Shown: in pieces, positions 1 through 11,161 of the stretch | Position numbering within the stretch: position 1 is the first letter of the stretch | Layout: each line of letters opens with the position of its first letter | DNA from: Bryum argenteum | Lineage: Eukaryota > Streptophyta > Bryopsida > Bryales > Bryaceae | Direction of reading: 5' to 3' | DNA length: 64,000 nt | NCBI GenBank assembly: GCA_037043015.1 | Contig: CM073324.1 | Location: 13,847,013 to 13,911,012, forward strand | The notes under the pieces: model-generated | Told to the model about the DNA's origin: nothing | Databases searched by the model: none | What the model saw: only the letters and a program-made list of their open reading frames with translations | Translations under genes and position numbers: made by a program

Positions 1-168
1 GTAAGCTTGCATTTCTTTTGTTTTCTCCATGTTGAGGAAAACTAGACAGTAAGTGCTGACAATGGATCCTGAAAACACTTGCTTCGTGCAAGTAACTATT
101 AATTTTATGCATTGGTGTCCGTTCTACGGAGCCATGCATACATACAGAAGTAGCGATGCAAATTTCAG

Positions 169-1023
169 GATCTAGATATCCAGACGGAGCTCTTGGAGCT
201 CCGCGATTCTTCTTGAATTGCTCGAAAAAGCATCCTCAACCTATCTACTATATGGGACCGAGCTCTGTCTCTTAAATCCCTCTCGACCGACAATTCTTTC
301 TTGGAGTACATGGTAATTCTATTTCCTTCTGTGACGTGAGAAACTACAGGCGTTACGAGTCCTTTCTGGCGGAAGGTCTTGGGTATCATTTACGTTTTCT
401 ACTTTCTGTTTTTGTTTTCTCTGCCCATTCTCCGAAGGCGTTTATCAGGACATTCTTCTGATAGTGAGCAAACTTTTACTGATACCGGGTTATATATTTG
501 ACCTTTCGCCTACATGGAAAGGAGTGCAGAGTTCTAATGGATTGATGTGTAACATGCTTCAGGTTTCTCGATGAAGAACTACCGACAGCTGATCTCGGCG
601 ATGATGAACGAGGAAGCGACTGTAGAAGCGACCAAGCCGCTAACAGATAGGGAGTACGTTCTGTACCGCTTGAGCATCGTGACGGGAAAACCAGAACTGG
701 AGATTGCTAGAGAGACGTGGAGCCGCGAGCTGCTGAGCCGCATGTTCGCGCTAGCGGAAGAGGAGCACAAGCCTGAGCCTCAGGATCAGTTTTCCCCAGC
801 AGTTGTAATTGCAATTGTCGATGACTCGGATTGTGACGACACTCCATTCATGTTCCTGGGCTGCTGCATGTTCCATCTACCCGCTGTATGCCATGATCGT
901 AAACTCCATGCTACCCATTCGGTTCATGTTGAGGTTTCGACATTAGCTACTACTCGAAACTGCTCGACCACGTACAGTGCCGTTAGCTTCATGCTTTCTC
1001 TGCACTCTTTGAGCACTCTTTGA
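169..1023 (+). pseudogene. Gene X, unit A copy (unidentified protein, frame broken)
   Basis: This is the unit A copy of an unidentified gene; the better copy is at 17446-18213. Two exons are recognisable: one starting after the acceptor at 167-168 and one starting at 563 that begins with VSR/FS then MKNYRQLISAMMNEE. Compared with unit B, the first exon has lost a net 13 bases shortly after its ALGAP motif, so its frame shifts and stops. The last exon stays open to 1023, but its C-terminus after FMFLGCC is read in a different frame from unit B because of a small indel. I therefore call this copy a decayed duplicate. Product unknown; earlier exons, if any, lie before the window. Confidence 0.55.
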
Positions 1024-4000
1024 GCAGTGCTATGCTATGTAATATACTGTAGCATAACATGTATACAATGATATTCTGTCATTTCTATCTATAACAGCTT
1101 CTCAGTCACAAGCTTGTACTTTTCACATTTCCTTCCATTTTTCATGTTTTTGGGTTGCTGCTTCCTTTACGTGTTTTATTCTAGGGTTGAGATATCAATG
1201 TGATTTATTTTCGTCAAGTTGGAATGGAGACAGACTTAGTTTTTTCCCTTGCGGTCTATGATTGCCGTTAATGTGTATATATAATGACATTTTTATTTTC
1301 ATTAGACTCTGATTCATAATGGGTCACTTAAAAAGACAACAAATGAAGCCTGTAGAAAATCATTCCACAATGGATCAAGTTGATGGGTGGGTGGTCACAT
1401 AAGTAAGACTGTAGGAGGGCTAGGAGAGTTGCTTCCCTTGGTGATTTGGGATTGATGATTCTATTGGAGTTGCTTATATGGCACCATATTACTATAAGAT
1501 TTTGCTCGATTGAGAAAAGTTAGAGTCTTGTGAAAAATGAATGAAGTTAACTTTGGTGATAAACGAACAAGCAATGTGTGTATAGAGACAAAAAATAAAG
1601 AATAGTAGAAACACTCATGGTCAATTTTGTTGAGAATAAAGAGACACATGTTGAGCTCAAAACATTCTCAAATCATGAATCGACTCTTTGAACTTTAGAA
1701 TGAGACTCTTAAGAGTCCCAAGATAATGGATTTTTACTTGGTGTTCAACTCCCTCCCATCTATCGCTTTTCCTTGTCAGAATAATCTTGCAACATTCTCC
1801 TATATCTTGTTGCTTTCCTTTTCTCCACAAATTCCAATAACCATTTCAATAAATATAGAGACCTATTACATTGAGAATTATTTCTCTCCATAGGTTCTAG
1901 CTTCTTCTTGACTCTTCCATGCAAAGCGTCCCTTAGTGTAAAAAAGTGGGGAAAACTGGAAACCAACAAAATAGAAGGAGAAGGAGGAATGGGGGATAGG
2001 AGAGTAAATAGTTAGATGTATTCCCTCTTTACACTTAAATTTAAGATATCAACTTATACTTGTCCTCGTCTCTATCCAGTATCCACTTTATTGTACATGA
2101 TGTAAAAAATACTTAATATTCCAACTTTGGATTATTTGTTATTATGGCTCTTGACCAAGAGCCATGATCATGAAAATGGTCAGATTTTCTACATCACAAG
2201 TTCACAACTCATGAGGTGCAAGATCCATCATAAAACCCAAGAGGGATTTGGAAGGTCATGAATCGACACGTTTAGATGGTATAGAGTATAAGTCACCCAA
2301 TATTTCACAAGTTTTAAGGCTCCTTATGTTTTCATGTTTTTATTGAATGTAAATTTTCAATCACTTGAATCTGACTTTGTTGGCTAGACTTTCCTATATT
2401 AAACAAATATTTAATCATAATTTTGAATGGGCAATTCTAGTTTTGATTCTATTCCGTGTATAATTTATTAATTAGGCAACAAAACACATGCAGTAAGAGA
2501 TAATGGTCCTCAACTTATACTTCTATATAAGCACCACCAAAAACACTTTGGTTTTGCTTTCTCCAAACATAGAGTGAAAGGTTTTAACAAATCTTGTGTG
2601 ATGGATGAAAACCTAATGATCAGATGACAAAAAAATATGTACAAGGAAATCGTACTTAGTGGATGTTTGGGCGTTGGGCAATGGTAAGCTTGGGGTATCA
2701 CTTTTTGGACACACTAATTAGGTTATTTTTATTGAAAGCCTCCAAAGTTTGTCTAATTTAGTCATTTTAAGCAAGTAAAAAGACCCTAAAATAGAAAATA
2801 AAATATCATGCACCTCACTGAAATCAAATTATATATGCCTATAGATTTTCTTTTAGATTTTTTATTTTTTTTGGATCCATTCATAGATGAGGGAAAAAGT
2901 GTTGAATTTGGGGATTTGCAGGCATTATAGTGCACAATGAATTAATTTTTTTATTATTAAATAAATTATTTTGTATTCTATACAAGAAGATGTAGGTCAT
3001 ATTCAAAAATTATATTAAAATAAAAATGGTTGATATTCCATTTGCTTGCTTCTGTGGATTTTAGGTTATTGGGACATGACTTACTTTTTCAACTAAAAAA
3101 TCAAATAAAATTACTTCAAAATATTTTTTTTAATTTTTAATTTTTTTTCTTGATACATTATAAGTATAGACAACTAAAACTACATCTAATGAAGTCTTAT
3201 TGTATTACAGTTTAAAAATGGATATGTTTATCACACCAGCATAGAGTGCAATTGTTCATGGGACAACCTTTTTGGGTACCCCAACCAGACCATCACCCCG
3301 TTAGGGTTTAAGAGATACCTTAAGTTCTATATAGTCTTTTGCGATTGCGGTATCGAAGCGAAGTCATGCGCTCATGCTCCAGTTCTATTGAGGTAGGTCT
3401 AACAATCTGCATATCCTTTTGCATATCATTTCCATAAGAAGTTTTAGTGAGGTAATATTTGTTTCCGGTGGCCCGGTACTAACATTTGCGCTTCCTATAT
3501 TTTTTTCCTTTGTGTATAGGGTTTCGGATCTCAAGGCGTCTCGCTGTTTCGAAGCCACTTGTATCGTCATGGCACACTCTGAAGGTATCTTGTTCTTTCC
3601 TACAATGTGTGCAAGTTGCCAAACCAAGGGTTTTCAGTTTTCACTGAATTGGAGAAATTCCTAGTCTTAAAATGTATAAGATTTCTGCTTTGTTACGAGG
3701 GTGTCAGAACTAAACACATTTGCTCTTTAAATTTATTTTGTTTCTTGCCGTACTTTCTTGTTTCTGCTTTTTGTCCTACAAAGCAAAGAAAGCCGGCAAA
3801 CCTCGGAAAGCTAAGGTTTTCCGGAACTAAAGTCCTTCGTCAAGTCAACATTTGTTTAGCTAATGAGAAGAAAATTATACTATGCTTTGCAACCTAGTTC
3901 ATTCCACAAGCTTGTTGGATTAACCCTAAATTGAATCACAGTTATTCAAATGCTTTTGAGCCGATTCTTTGATCAAACTAATAAAAATAGTAATTAATGC

Positions 4001-4357
4001 ATTCTTCTCGCGCAAGTATTTTGTCAATACCTAAAATCAAAAAAACCGCAAACGAGATAGAGATATTTCAAACAAGCGATAGGTACTGTAAAGAAGTTCG
4101 TCAACCTTACTTTGAAACAATAGAATCACAAGAGCAACAATGACTTGAAAACCAATCTAATAACATATAATGCTTGTGTGATTTAGTTGTTTGCTTTGAT
4201 TCCACACTAGGTTCAAGCAATTCTATGTCATAAGTATCCCAAACTTTTCATACTTTGAAATTTGTTGCCGGTTTGCCCGGACCTGTGACCTAGATTGAGG
4301 TAAAAAGTAGTATGTTGCATTAATGAAAGGTCATTTGTGTACATTTGTGTGGCAGCA
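1024..4357. other. Spacer between gene X and F-box gene, unit A
   Basis: AT-rich non-coding DNA. Positions about 1690-2660 are almost identical to 19290-20260 of unit B, far closer than the flanking gene X exons. At 3360-3860 short stretches conserved with 20300-20830 may be 5' untranslated exons of the F-box gene, since the start codon at 4358 sits directly after a splice acceptor (ggcag). One transposon insertion is listed separately. No protein gene seen. Confidence 0.6.
2676..3298. mobile_element. TIR element, 623 bp, 4-bp target duplication CGTT
   Basis: Present in unit A and absent from unit B. The ends form imperfect inverted repeats: the left end begins GGGCAATGGTAAGCTTGGGG and the complement of the right end begins GGGTGATGGTCTGGTTGGGG. 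The element is bracketed by CGTT at 2672-2675 and 3299-3302. Unit B carries the same flanks joined over a single CGTT at 20281-20284. No transposase frame is visible, so it is a non-autonomous DNA transposon. The superfamily is not assigned; a 4-bp duplication with a GGG end is not typical of the common plant groups. Confidence 0.75.
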
Positions 4358-6031
4358 ATGAAAACGAACGATCCACAAGCTCTTTCCGAGCTTCCAATTG
4401 CTCTCGCCAATGTAACATCGAGGCCGAAGGAAGCTGGTGATCTCGAGCATGGGCAACAAGGCTCGCAAGAGATGGTCGAGTGTGCAGCTTTCATGGATGC
4501 AGTGTTCCTGAATCCCGCATTCTTGCAAAGTCTCAGCAGCCAAGAGATTCTCCTTCTTAAGTGTGTTTGCAGATCTTGGGCAGCTTGGTTTGCCGACTGT
4601 GCTGCCACCATGATCGCACATGCTCGCAGGCAAGAAGAAACCCGTGACTGGTACTTTCCTCTCTTTCACAAACCGCTCGAGTACGGAACGTATGGGTGGG
4701 GGAGGGGGATGTTGGACTCCACGCATTTGTCGGGCATGTGGCACGCAAGTGCAGAGTTCTCATCAGATCACAAGCTCTCCAACTTGCCTCGTATGACCTA
4801 CTTAGCAGGTGCGCTCAAGCGGTGCATTTGCAACGTTTGCCCGAACGATTCAGATCATTTAATAGTCGCTAGCGCAGGGGGCCTTCTCCTTCTCATGTTC
4901 GACCGGAAAACCGAGGATAACCAGTGGGGCAGTGGAGATCACACCAACGACTGCAAGGAGCACAACAGATATAGAAATCAGTTGTCATTGATTGTGACCA
5001 ACCTACTCACGCAGCAATTCAAAGCACTTCCGGCACTTCCGGAATTTGAAGGCTGTGGACCAAGAGATGAGTGGTTTGGTAACTGTGATCCTCCATACCT
5101 CAATATTGTGGTGGACGACAAAGCAAACACTTACAAAGTGCTTGTCTTTTGGTGTTCTAGCCACACTCTACCACATGTATTTAAACTTGCTGTGTACGAC
5201 TCCAAGTCCAACAAATGGCAAAGTGTGCATGAAATTCATGCACGCATGCAGCCTTTGCTTGGGATGTTAAGTAGAAGGCCTGGGGCTCCGTCACTCGTAC
5301 CTAGAAATGAAACCATGTACTGTGCAGTTGCTTACCTGTTCGGACGTTTGTACGTGGCGGATACTCGAGACACTACTCAGAGGGAGAAATCCATGAACGT
5401 GGACGTGTTCAGGGTTATAAGGTTGTACGAAGTCAACATCGAAACTGGGCAATTCAAACTGCAGAATGAGTTTCCTGTAGGGAGAGTACATATCCCTAGT
5501 GAGCATCGGGTGGTCCTTTTTCCTCGGCATGGTCCATACGGCGACCTCTGCAACTTTGAGCTGATAGAGTGCATGGGGCATTTGTATGCAGTGTTCCCAA
5601 CACGGATTGATGAGTTTCTATATCTGCCGAATAGCCGCGAAAACGTGGACGTGAAGCTAGGCTCGGGATATCAGCGCCTTCAGTTTTTTGTGTTTCAGCT
5701 GGACGGGATCGATGAAGGAGAAGGGCGTACACATGGGGTCCTTCGCATCGAGGCTCCCAGAATGAGGACCACTGAGGCTTCCGCTTTGTGCGACATGGAA
5801 ATCGAGATACTGATTGAGCGTAGTTATTTTTCTATTGGTGGCTGGCTTGGACCGATGAACAACTGGTTCGTTTGCACCGCTCAAGGCAGCGTCATTTGGC
5901 TGATGTTGGAGAATTACCTGCTCCACTACGACCTCCTGACAGGGGAATGCAAGACGGTGGTCCTGGAAGGCACACGCGAAAAGTTGACAAAAGGTCTTGT
6001 GTACCGGGCCAGCTTTCACATGAGGCCCTAA
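4358..6031 (+). CDS. F-box protein with C-terminal beta-propeller-like region
   Basis: Uninterrupted 557-aa frame. The N-terminus has a degenerate F-box at about residues 49-80 (FLQSLSSQEILLLKCVCRSW is the core), the part that binds SKP1 in SCF ubiquitin ligases. About 450 residues follow that resemble F-box/kelch-like proteins, with recurring strand motifs such as ASAGGLLLLMFD, FKLAVYDSKSNKWQ, MYCAVAYLFGRLYVAD and LLHYDLLTGECK. The substrate cannot be inferred. The ATG at 4358 follows a splice acceptor (ggcag at 4352-4356), suggesting an intron in the 5' leader. A paralogue at 21321-22992 is frameshifted, so this looks like the working copy. An in-frame GTG upstream is not needed. Confidence 0.85.
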   Translation: MKTNDPQALSELPIALANVTSRPKEAGDLEHGQQGSQEMVECAAFMDAVFLNPAFLQSLSSQEILLLKCVCRSWAAWFADCAATMIAHARRQEETRDWYFPLFHKPLEYGTYGWGRGMLDSTHLSGMWHASAEFSSDHKLSNLPRMTYLAGALKRCICNVCPNDSDHLIVASAGGLLLLMFDRKTEDNQWGSGDHTNDCKEHNRYRNQLSLIVTNLLTQQFKALPALPEFEGCGPRDEWFGNCDPPYLNIVVDDKANTYKVLVFWCSSHTLPHVFKLAVYDSKSNKWQSVHEIHARMQPLLGMLSRRPGAPSLVPRNETMYCAVAYLFGRLYVADTRDTTQREKSMNVDVFRVIRLYEVNIETGQFKLQNEFPVGRVHIPSEHRVVLFPRHGPYGDLCNFELIECMGHLYAVFPTRIDEFLYLPNSRENVDVKLGSGYQRLQFFVFQLDGIDEGEGRTHGVLRIEAPRMRTTEASALCDMEIEILIERSYFSIGGWLGPMNNWFVCTAQGSVIWLMLENYLLHYDLLTGECKTVVLEGTREKLTKGLVYRASFHMRP

Positions 6032-7244
6032 GTAGAGCGATGTATTGAATAGCATGCCAGCTTGTACAGGAAGTTCGAGGGTACGAGAACAATGTTCATT
6101 CTCATACGCACTTGTGTTGAGGACTTCACCTGTTATTACAAGCAATTCACTATTTTGTTGTTTATTTTGTTTACGATGTCATTGATGCAGTGCTTCTTTG
6201 ATTGACTACTTGAAGTAAGTATTTTTGTGGTAGACAATTAGAAGTTCTTATTCTAATTTTGACTTATTATGGTTTAGTTTGTGAACCATGGGAATGCGGG
6301 TATTAGTTTTTGGTAATGATGCATGTGGCCACCTAAAGTAATTCTAATGCATGGAAAGGCTCACAAAATACTTCACATACGTCAATATTACATGTCACAA
6401 ATTCCTCGACCATGCATGTAATTACAATTTAGCACATGCAATTGCAATTTAGATCATACATGTAATATTATATAAGTCGGATTCTATGTTATAAGTACTT
6501 GGGCCTAAAACTTGGGCATGAAAACTCTAACTGTATTTTTTATGTATAGTGAATTAAGTGAACACGATTTAATTAAAGACCAATTTGAATTTTTAAAAAC
6601 TCTAGGAGTTGACTCCTATGTGGCTTCCTAAGGTCTAGCTAGGGTGTGGTTAGGGGAGAGGATATTTGTTCTAATATTAATAAAAGGGAAAATTTCTTGC
6701 TAAGTATTTACAAACAAAATAGAAGAAAGAAGTAAAAAGAAATTTATGGAAAGAGAGGTAGTTAAGTAGAAATGGAGAATAGCCTTAATCAAGATATAAT
6801 CTCATTACAATCAAGACTTTTTTGATGGGCCCTTGAGTTCTCACTTTACATTACACCCAAAGGCCGTCATGTCAATTCAATGGCTTCTCGGTACCATATA
6901 GTCCATGGCCCAAGCAAAGTTTGGCCAAAGGCCTCTCATTTGAGTCATTTCTTACTATTGTTAAGAGTGCCTTAATTGCTTTTGGAAATTGCATTGTCGG
7001 AAGCAAAAAGAAATCTATTTTTGTCAAGGTAGGCACTTTTAAGCACCTTCTCAAATATCCTCCAACATTGACGTGGCCTTTGCTAGACCAAGCTTTGTTG
7101 TCTTTTTGTGTGTGTTCAATCCACAAAGCCATGCATTGTAGTTTTTATACACTTTTGGTCTAGTAAAATATGAGAAATGCCATTAATGTGTACCTTACAT
7201 CAACTTCTATCATTCATTAGTTGGATTAAACATATTAAACAACT
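6032..7244. other. Spacer downstream of F-box gene, unit A
   Basis: AT-rich non-coding DNA. Roughly 6310-6740 has no good match in unit B, whereas 6745-7240 realigns with about 23920-25165. No gene or RNA recognised. Confidence 0.5.
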
Positions 7245-7248
7245 TTAA

Positions 7249-8221
7249 CCCCTAAACGTCCCTAGTGTCGAAAAACGACATTTTGGATGAAGGGCAGAAA
7301 CTTTGAAGAGCCATAACTTCTTCATCCGGACTCCATTTTTAACGAAATCACTTGGGTTGGGTCCCAAATTAAGTCTAGTTTGTGTGGTACAATTTGCAGA
7401 CCCATACAATGAAGTATGAATTAATGGCATGCATTTTAGTGACAGCAGCTTTTGGTTTTGAGATTTCAAACATTGGGCATGTTTCACCATTGCAAGCCAA
7501 TTATGCAAAACCAAAAATAGTTTTTCATGAATTTTTTTTACATAAGTATGATCTTTAGATATATTCTAAAGACTTTCTAGTTGCAAGTTTTTCGATCCAA
7601 ATAACTTTGCTAGTGGATTTGCAATGATGTTTCTACAATGAAAAAAGTGAAAAAATGGATGATTTTTGAGGAGCTAGATCTCCTTCATCCACCGTTAGAT
7701 TTCGACTTTATTCTTTGGGATAGATTCCAATCATAGTCTATTTTAAGTGGTAGAAACCTTAACTTAATTGAAGATGTATTGAAGATAGGGCATGGATTTT
7801 AGTGCAAAGGGTCTAGTTTTGGACTATTTTTCCTTTGTAAATTTTGAGGCAGTTTTCACCATTGGAAGGCTACTATTTGAGCCAAGATATTTTTATGATG
7901 AATTTTTTTGGTACAAAAGTGTTTTTGAGATGAAGATGAACAACTTTCTAGTTGGTGATTTTTTGATTGCAAATTTCATGTTGGTAGTATTTTCACTTCA
8001 AAGTGGAAATGATGGTATTTTGTAGCCTGTTTTGCGCACTAATACATTACGATCTCCCAATCTATGAGGTCCCATGAGTCAAGTTTTGGCCCACATGATC
8101 TACTACAAGTCTATTATAAGTTTGTACGGTTAAGATCTGAATAGCTTATATTTATTTTCATCTATATCACTTTTTTTGAAAATGAGTTTTTGGCTAAAAA
8201 TACCCCAAGGACGTTTAGGGG
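7249..8221. mobile_element. TTAA-flanked TIR element (piggyBac-like, non-autonomous), 973 bp
   Basis: Perfect 13-bp terminal inverted repeats, CCCCTAAACGTCC, are flanked on both sides by TTAA (7245-7248 and 8222-8225). The paralogous site in unit B (25162-25165) has one TTAA and no element. A TTAA target with a short CCC-starting repeat is the hallmark of piggyBac; Kolobok also uses TTAA but usually has different ends. Internal short frames do not resemble a transposase, so it is non-autonomous. Confidence 0.75.
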
Positions 8222-8379
8222 TTAAGATACTCATTTTGGACCTCAGATTTTGAAAAGCTCTCTTTCCAATGGTCACCATCCAAAACCTTATAGTTAATTA
8301 ATAATCTTGTTGAATATGTCTAATCTATAAAAATTGACAAGCTATTATAGAAATAAATGAACGAACTTCAAAATCTTAA

Positions 8380-8963
8380 CCCCTAACTTTCCTTGAAGCC
8401 CAAAAGAAATTTTTGCACTTTCGGGCAGCCCAGATGAAGTAGTTAAGATTAATATTTTTGCCTAAATTTTTTATTGGGTGCTCCTTATACTGCAAAGTGT
8501 ATGTGGTAAAATTTGCAAAGTCAAATTTCAATTTTAAAACCTTCATGCAAAAATTTTAGGTTTCAAGTTGAAAAAGGGCAGCTTAAAAAAGTATTTTTTG
8601 AAAAAATTTCTTCTTGGAAATATGTTTATTACTAAATCACTACTCAAATTTCAAAGTCATTCAAGTCAGAAAGCTTACTAATTTTAGAAGGGCAGCCTCC
8701 AAAAATTTCATAAGTAAACCAATCTTTGTAATGCCCCAAAAAACTTAGGAGACAAAGTTTGGATGTTGCGATCTCTCACACGGTAAACATCCAACGGTCA
8801 AATTTTGGAACATCAAATAAAAATAGTCTTAGGTAGAAGATCTTACGGTTGGAAGTTTTAAAAAAGAAAACAAAATTTGTTTACACCCCCGTGAATGCAT
8901 AGAAGTAGGTAATTGCACTTTTGAGGTTTCAAGCTTCCAAAAAACACCAAGGAAAGTTAGGGG
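8380..8963. mobile_element. Second TTAA-flanked TIR element, 584 bp
   Basis: The 16-bp inverted ends CCCCTAACTTTCCTTG are flanked by TTAA at 8376-8379 and 8964-8967. The first seven bases match the neighbouring TTAA element at 7249-8221, but the inner repeat differs, so it is a related but separate subfamily. The paralogous site in unit B (about 25316-25319) reads TCAA and lacks the element. No coding capacity seen. Confidence 0.72.
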
Positions 8964-9455
8964 TTAAATTCAAAATTTTAAAGTCTTGAATAGTTTTACC
9001 AATTTTTAAAAATTATGTAAAACAAGGTTTTCACTTCATTAAGTGACCTGAAAGGACTAAGTCATCTAAGGGTTCAATATTATGAATTACAAAAAGAGTA
9101 TTTGACAGCATTTGGTAGCCTTTTATTAATATCCAATCACCACAAGAGCTAATTGATTGCCTTTTCAATTAGTCCCTACCATTACTCACTCATGATAAGA
9201 TAAACTTCTCACATCATGACTTTCACTATCCAATGGCTTACATTGAAGTAGGAAATATGTAGACAAAAAGTCAAAAACACAACCAAAAAAAGCTTATCAT
9301 AAGTATGAAGAGTTCCCTTTATCTCGGTAAGAGATTCTTTACATGAGGAGTCTAGGTGTACAACTGTACATGGAGCCAATGGAGAGCAAAAATCCTCTCA
9401 ACGCGATTGGTTTATTTTTTGAATTACAAATGCCCTCCTTTAACCCCATGCTCGG

Positions 9456-10051
9456 CTAGATTTTCCCAGGGTTGTTTTCTTCGACACATTTTCGGCAATG
9501 TCTGTCAAGTTGTTGTGTTTGTTGTGTTCGTCAAGTGTCTGGTACATTAAACAATTTGGATGAAATATGCTCAAATATCCAAGAACTGGTAAGGTACCCC
9601 TCGTCCCGACGGAGAAGCACTTTATATGGTATTTTAAAAAAGTATCCCGTGTCTACCATTTCCTCAAATGGTTTTTTTCTCCCTTTTTCTCTCTTTATTC
9701 ATATTTTTTTAATACATAAAAGAAGGTAGGTAGGTTGGTAAGTTCGTAGGTTAATAAGTTTGTAGGTTGGTAAGTTAGTAGGTTGGTAGGTTGGTACAAA
9801 GGTGGGTAGGAAGGATTGCCGAACAATATTTTATTATAGAAGTAAATACTAGCAATGTAACTGTCGTCCTGACATGAAAGCTCTTTATATGGTACTTTTA
9901 TAAAATTATCCCGTGTCTACCATTTCTTCATGTTATGTTTATTATTTTTATACAGTAAGGTACTCGTTGTCCCGACAGAGAAGCACTTTATATGGTATTT
10001 TAAAAAAGAATCTCGTATTTACCATTCCATAATAATTTTATATATGCCCGT

Positions 10052-10086
<35 letters not shown>

Positions 10087-10540
10087 GTAATTTTAATTTA
10101 ACTCATTCTATGTTACATAATCCATAAAACATAAAAGAAGATCGGTAGATAGGTTGGTTGGTACGTTGGTAGGAAGGTTTGGTGGCTAGGAAGGTTTCGT
10201 GAGTACGTAGATTGGTACGTTGGATAGGAAGGTTTGGTGGGTAGGTAGGTTTGGTGGGTAGGAAGGTTTGGTGAGTAGGTAGGTTGGTACGTTGGGTAAG
10301 AAGGTTTGGTGAGTAGTAAGGTTTAGTTGGTAGGAAGGTTTGGTAGGTAGGAAGGTCTGGTAGGTAGAAAGGATCACCGAACAGTATTATGTTATAGAAG
10401 TAGATGTGGGCATATTCTAGAATATTCAAAGTATATTTTAAGAATATGGTATATTCTCAAGGATCTGTTGTCTTGTATGTTGTATGTCTGACATGTTGTG
10501 TTCGACGTCCTGTCGAGTTTGTCGCACAAGACAATCCTGC
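9456..10540. repeat. Unit A-specific insert with dispersed 75-bp repeats and a GGTTGGTA minisatellite
   Basis: About 1.1 kb present only in unit A, between sequences that are adjacent in unit B near 25765-25795. It holds three diverged copies of a unit of about 75 bp (near 9590, 9855 and 9957) that share cactttatatggtattttaa and gtgtctaccattt. It also has two blocks of GGTTGGTA/GGAAGGTTTGG minisatellite (about 9724-9812 and 10140-10372) and a run of 27 T at 10056-10082. Long open frames across the minisatellite on the minus strand come from the stop-free repeat unit and are not genes. The mode of insertion is not clear. Confidence 0.65.
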
Positions 10541-11161
10541 ATTCCCCATGTAAAGCAAGACACCAATACTTCTTCAATTTGATTGAGGATGAACGAAGTA
10601 TGGTGGAGGATGAAAAGCATCCATCTAGCGGAGGATGAACTCATCGAAAAAGAGCATTCCGGAAGCGGGGGGCGTGACGAGCGAAGCGCCCGTGGAGGCA
10701 ACAAAACAACAGTCCGTGGAAACATTCCACTTGGTACTTCGCTCCCCTCCCAGCAGCAGCAGCATCTCATCACCTTTTCCTTTCCGAAACAATCAGTCAC
10801 ACCCTCACTTCTCTTGTTGTTACACTCCCCTCCACGAATTGCACTCAAACTTGCCATTTCCAGCACGCTCAATTCCGCCAGTTCCCCTTCTCCCAAAAGG
10901 TAACTTACATCTCTCACCCACAATTCCACAATCGTGCGCATCATTGGAGACCCATCTTCCAGAATCGTCTGTCGATCGAAAGCCCCGAAGAAACCCATTT
11001 CTTGCTTGAATGAAGCACGCTCCCGAATAATCAACCTACACCCCTGCAATGGATTTTGATGGTATCTTTCTAGGTTCCAAGAAGTAGTGATTCTTCGATT
11101 GTGATTACAGTGTGGTATTAGAATTGAGAAATCCTGGGTTGGGCGTTGTGCAGGGGACGCC

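Noticed and set aside
1461-1969. Short minus-strand frames shared by units A and B
   Set aside because: They sit in the highly identical non-coding block, lack family resemblance, and their conservation is explained by recent duplication or conversion.
10103-10429. Minus-strand frame with many LPTYQTFLPTKP-like repeats
   Set aside because: It is the translation of a stop-free GGTTGGTA/GGAAGGTTTGG minisatellite; no start context, no splice sites and no unit B counterpart.
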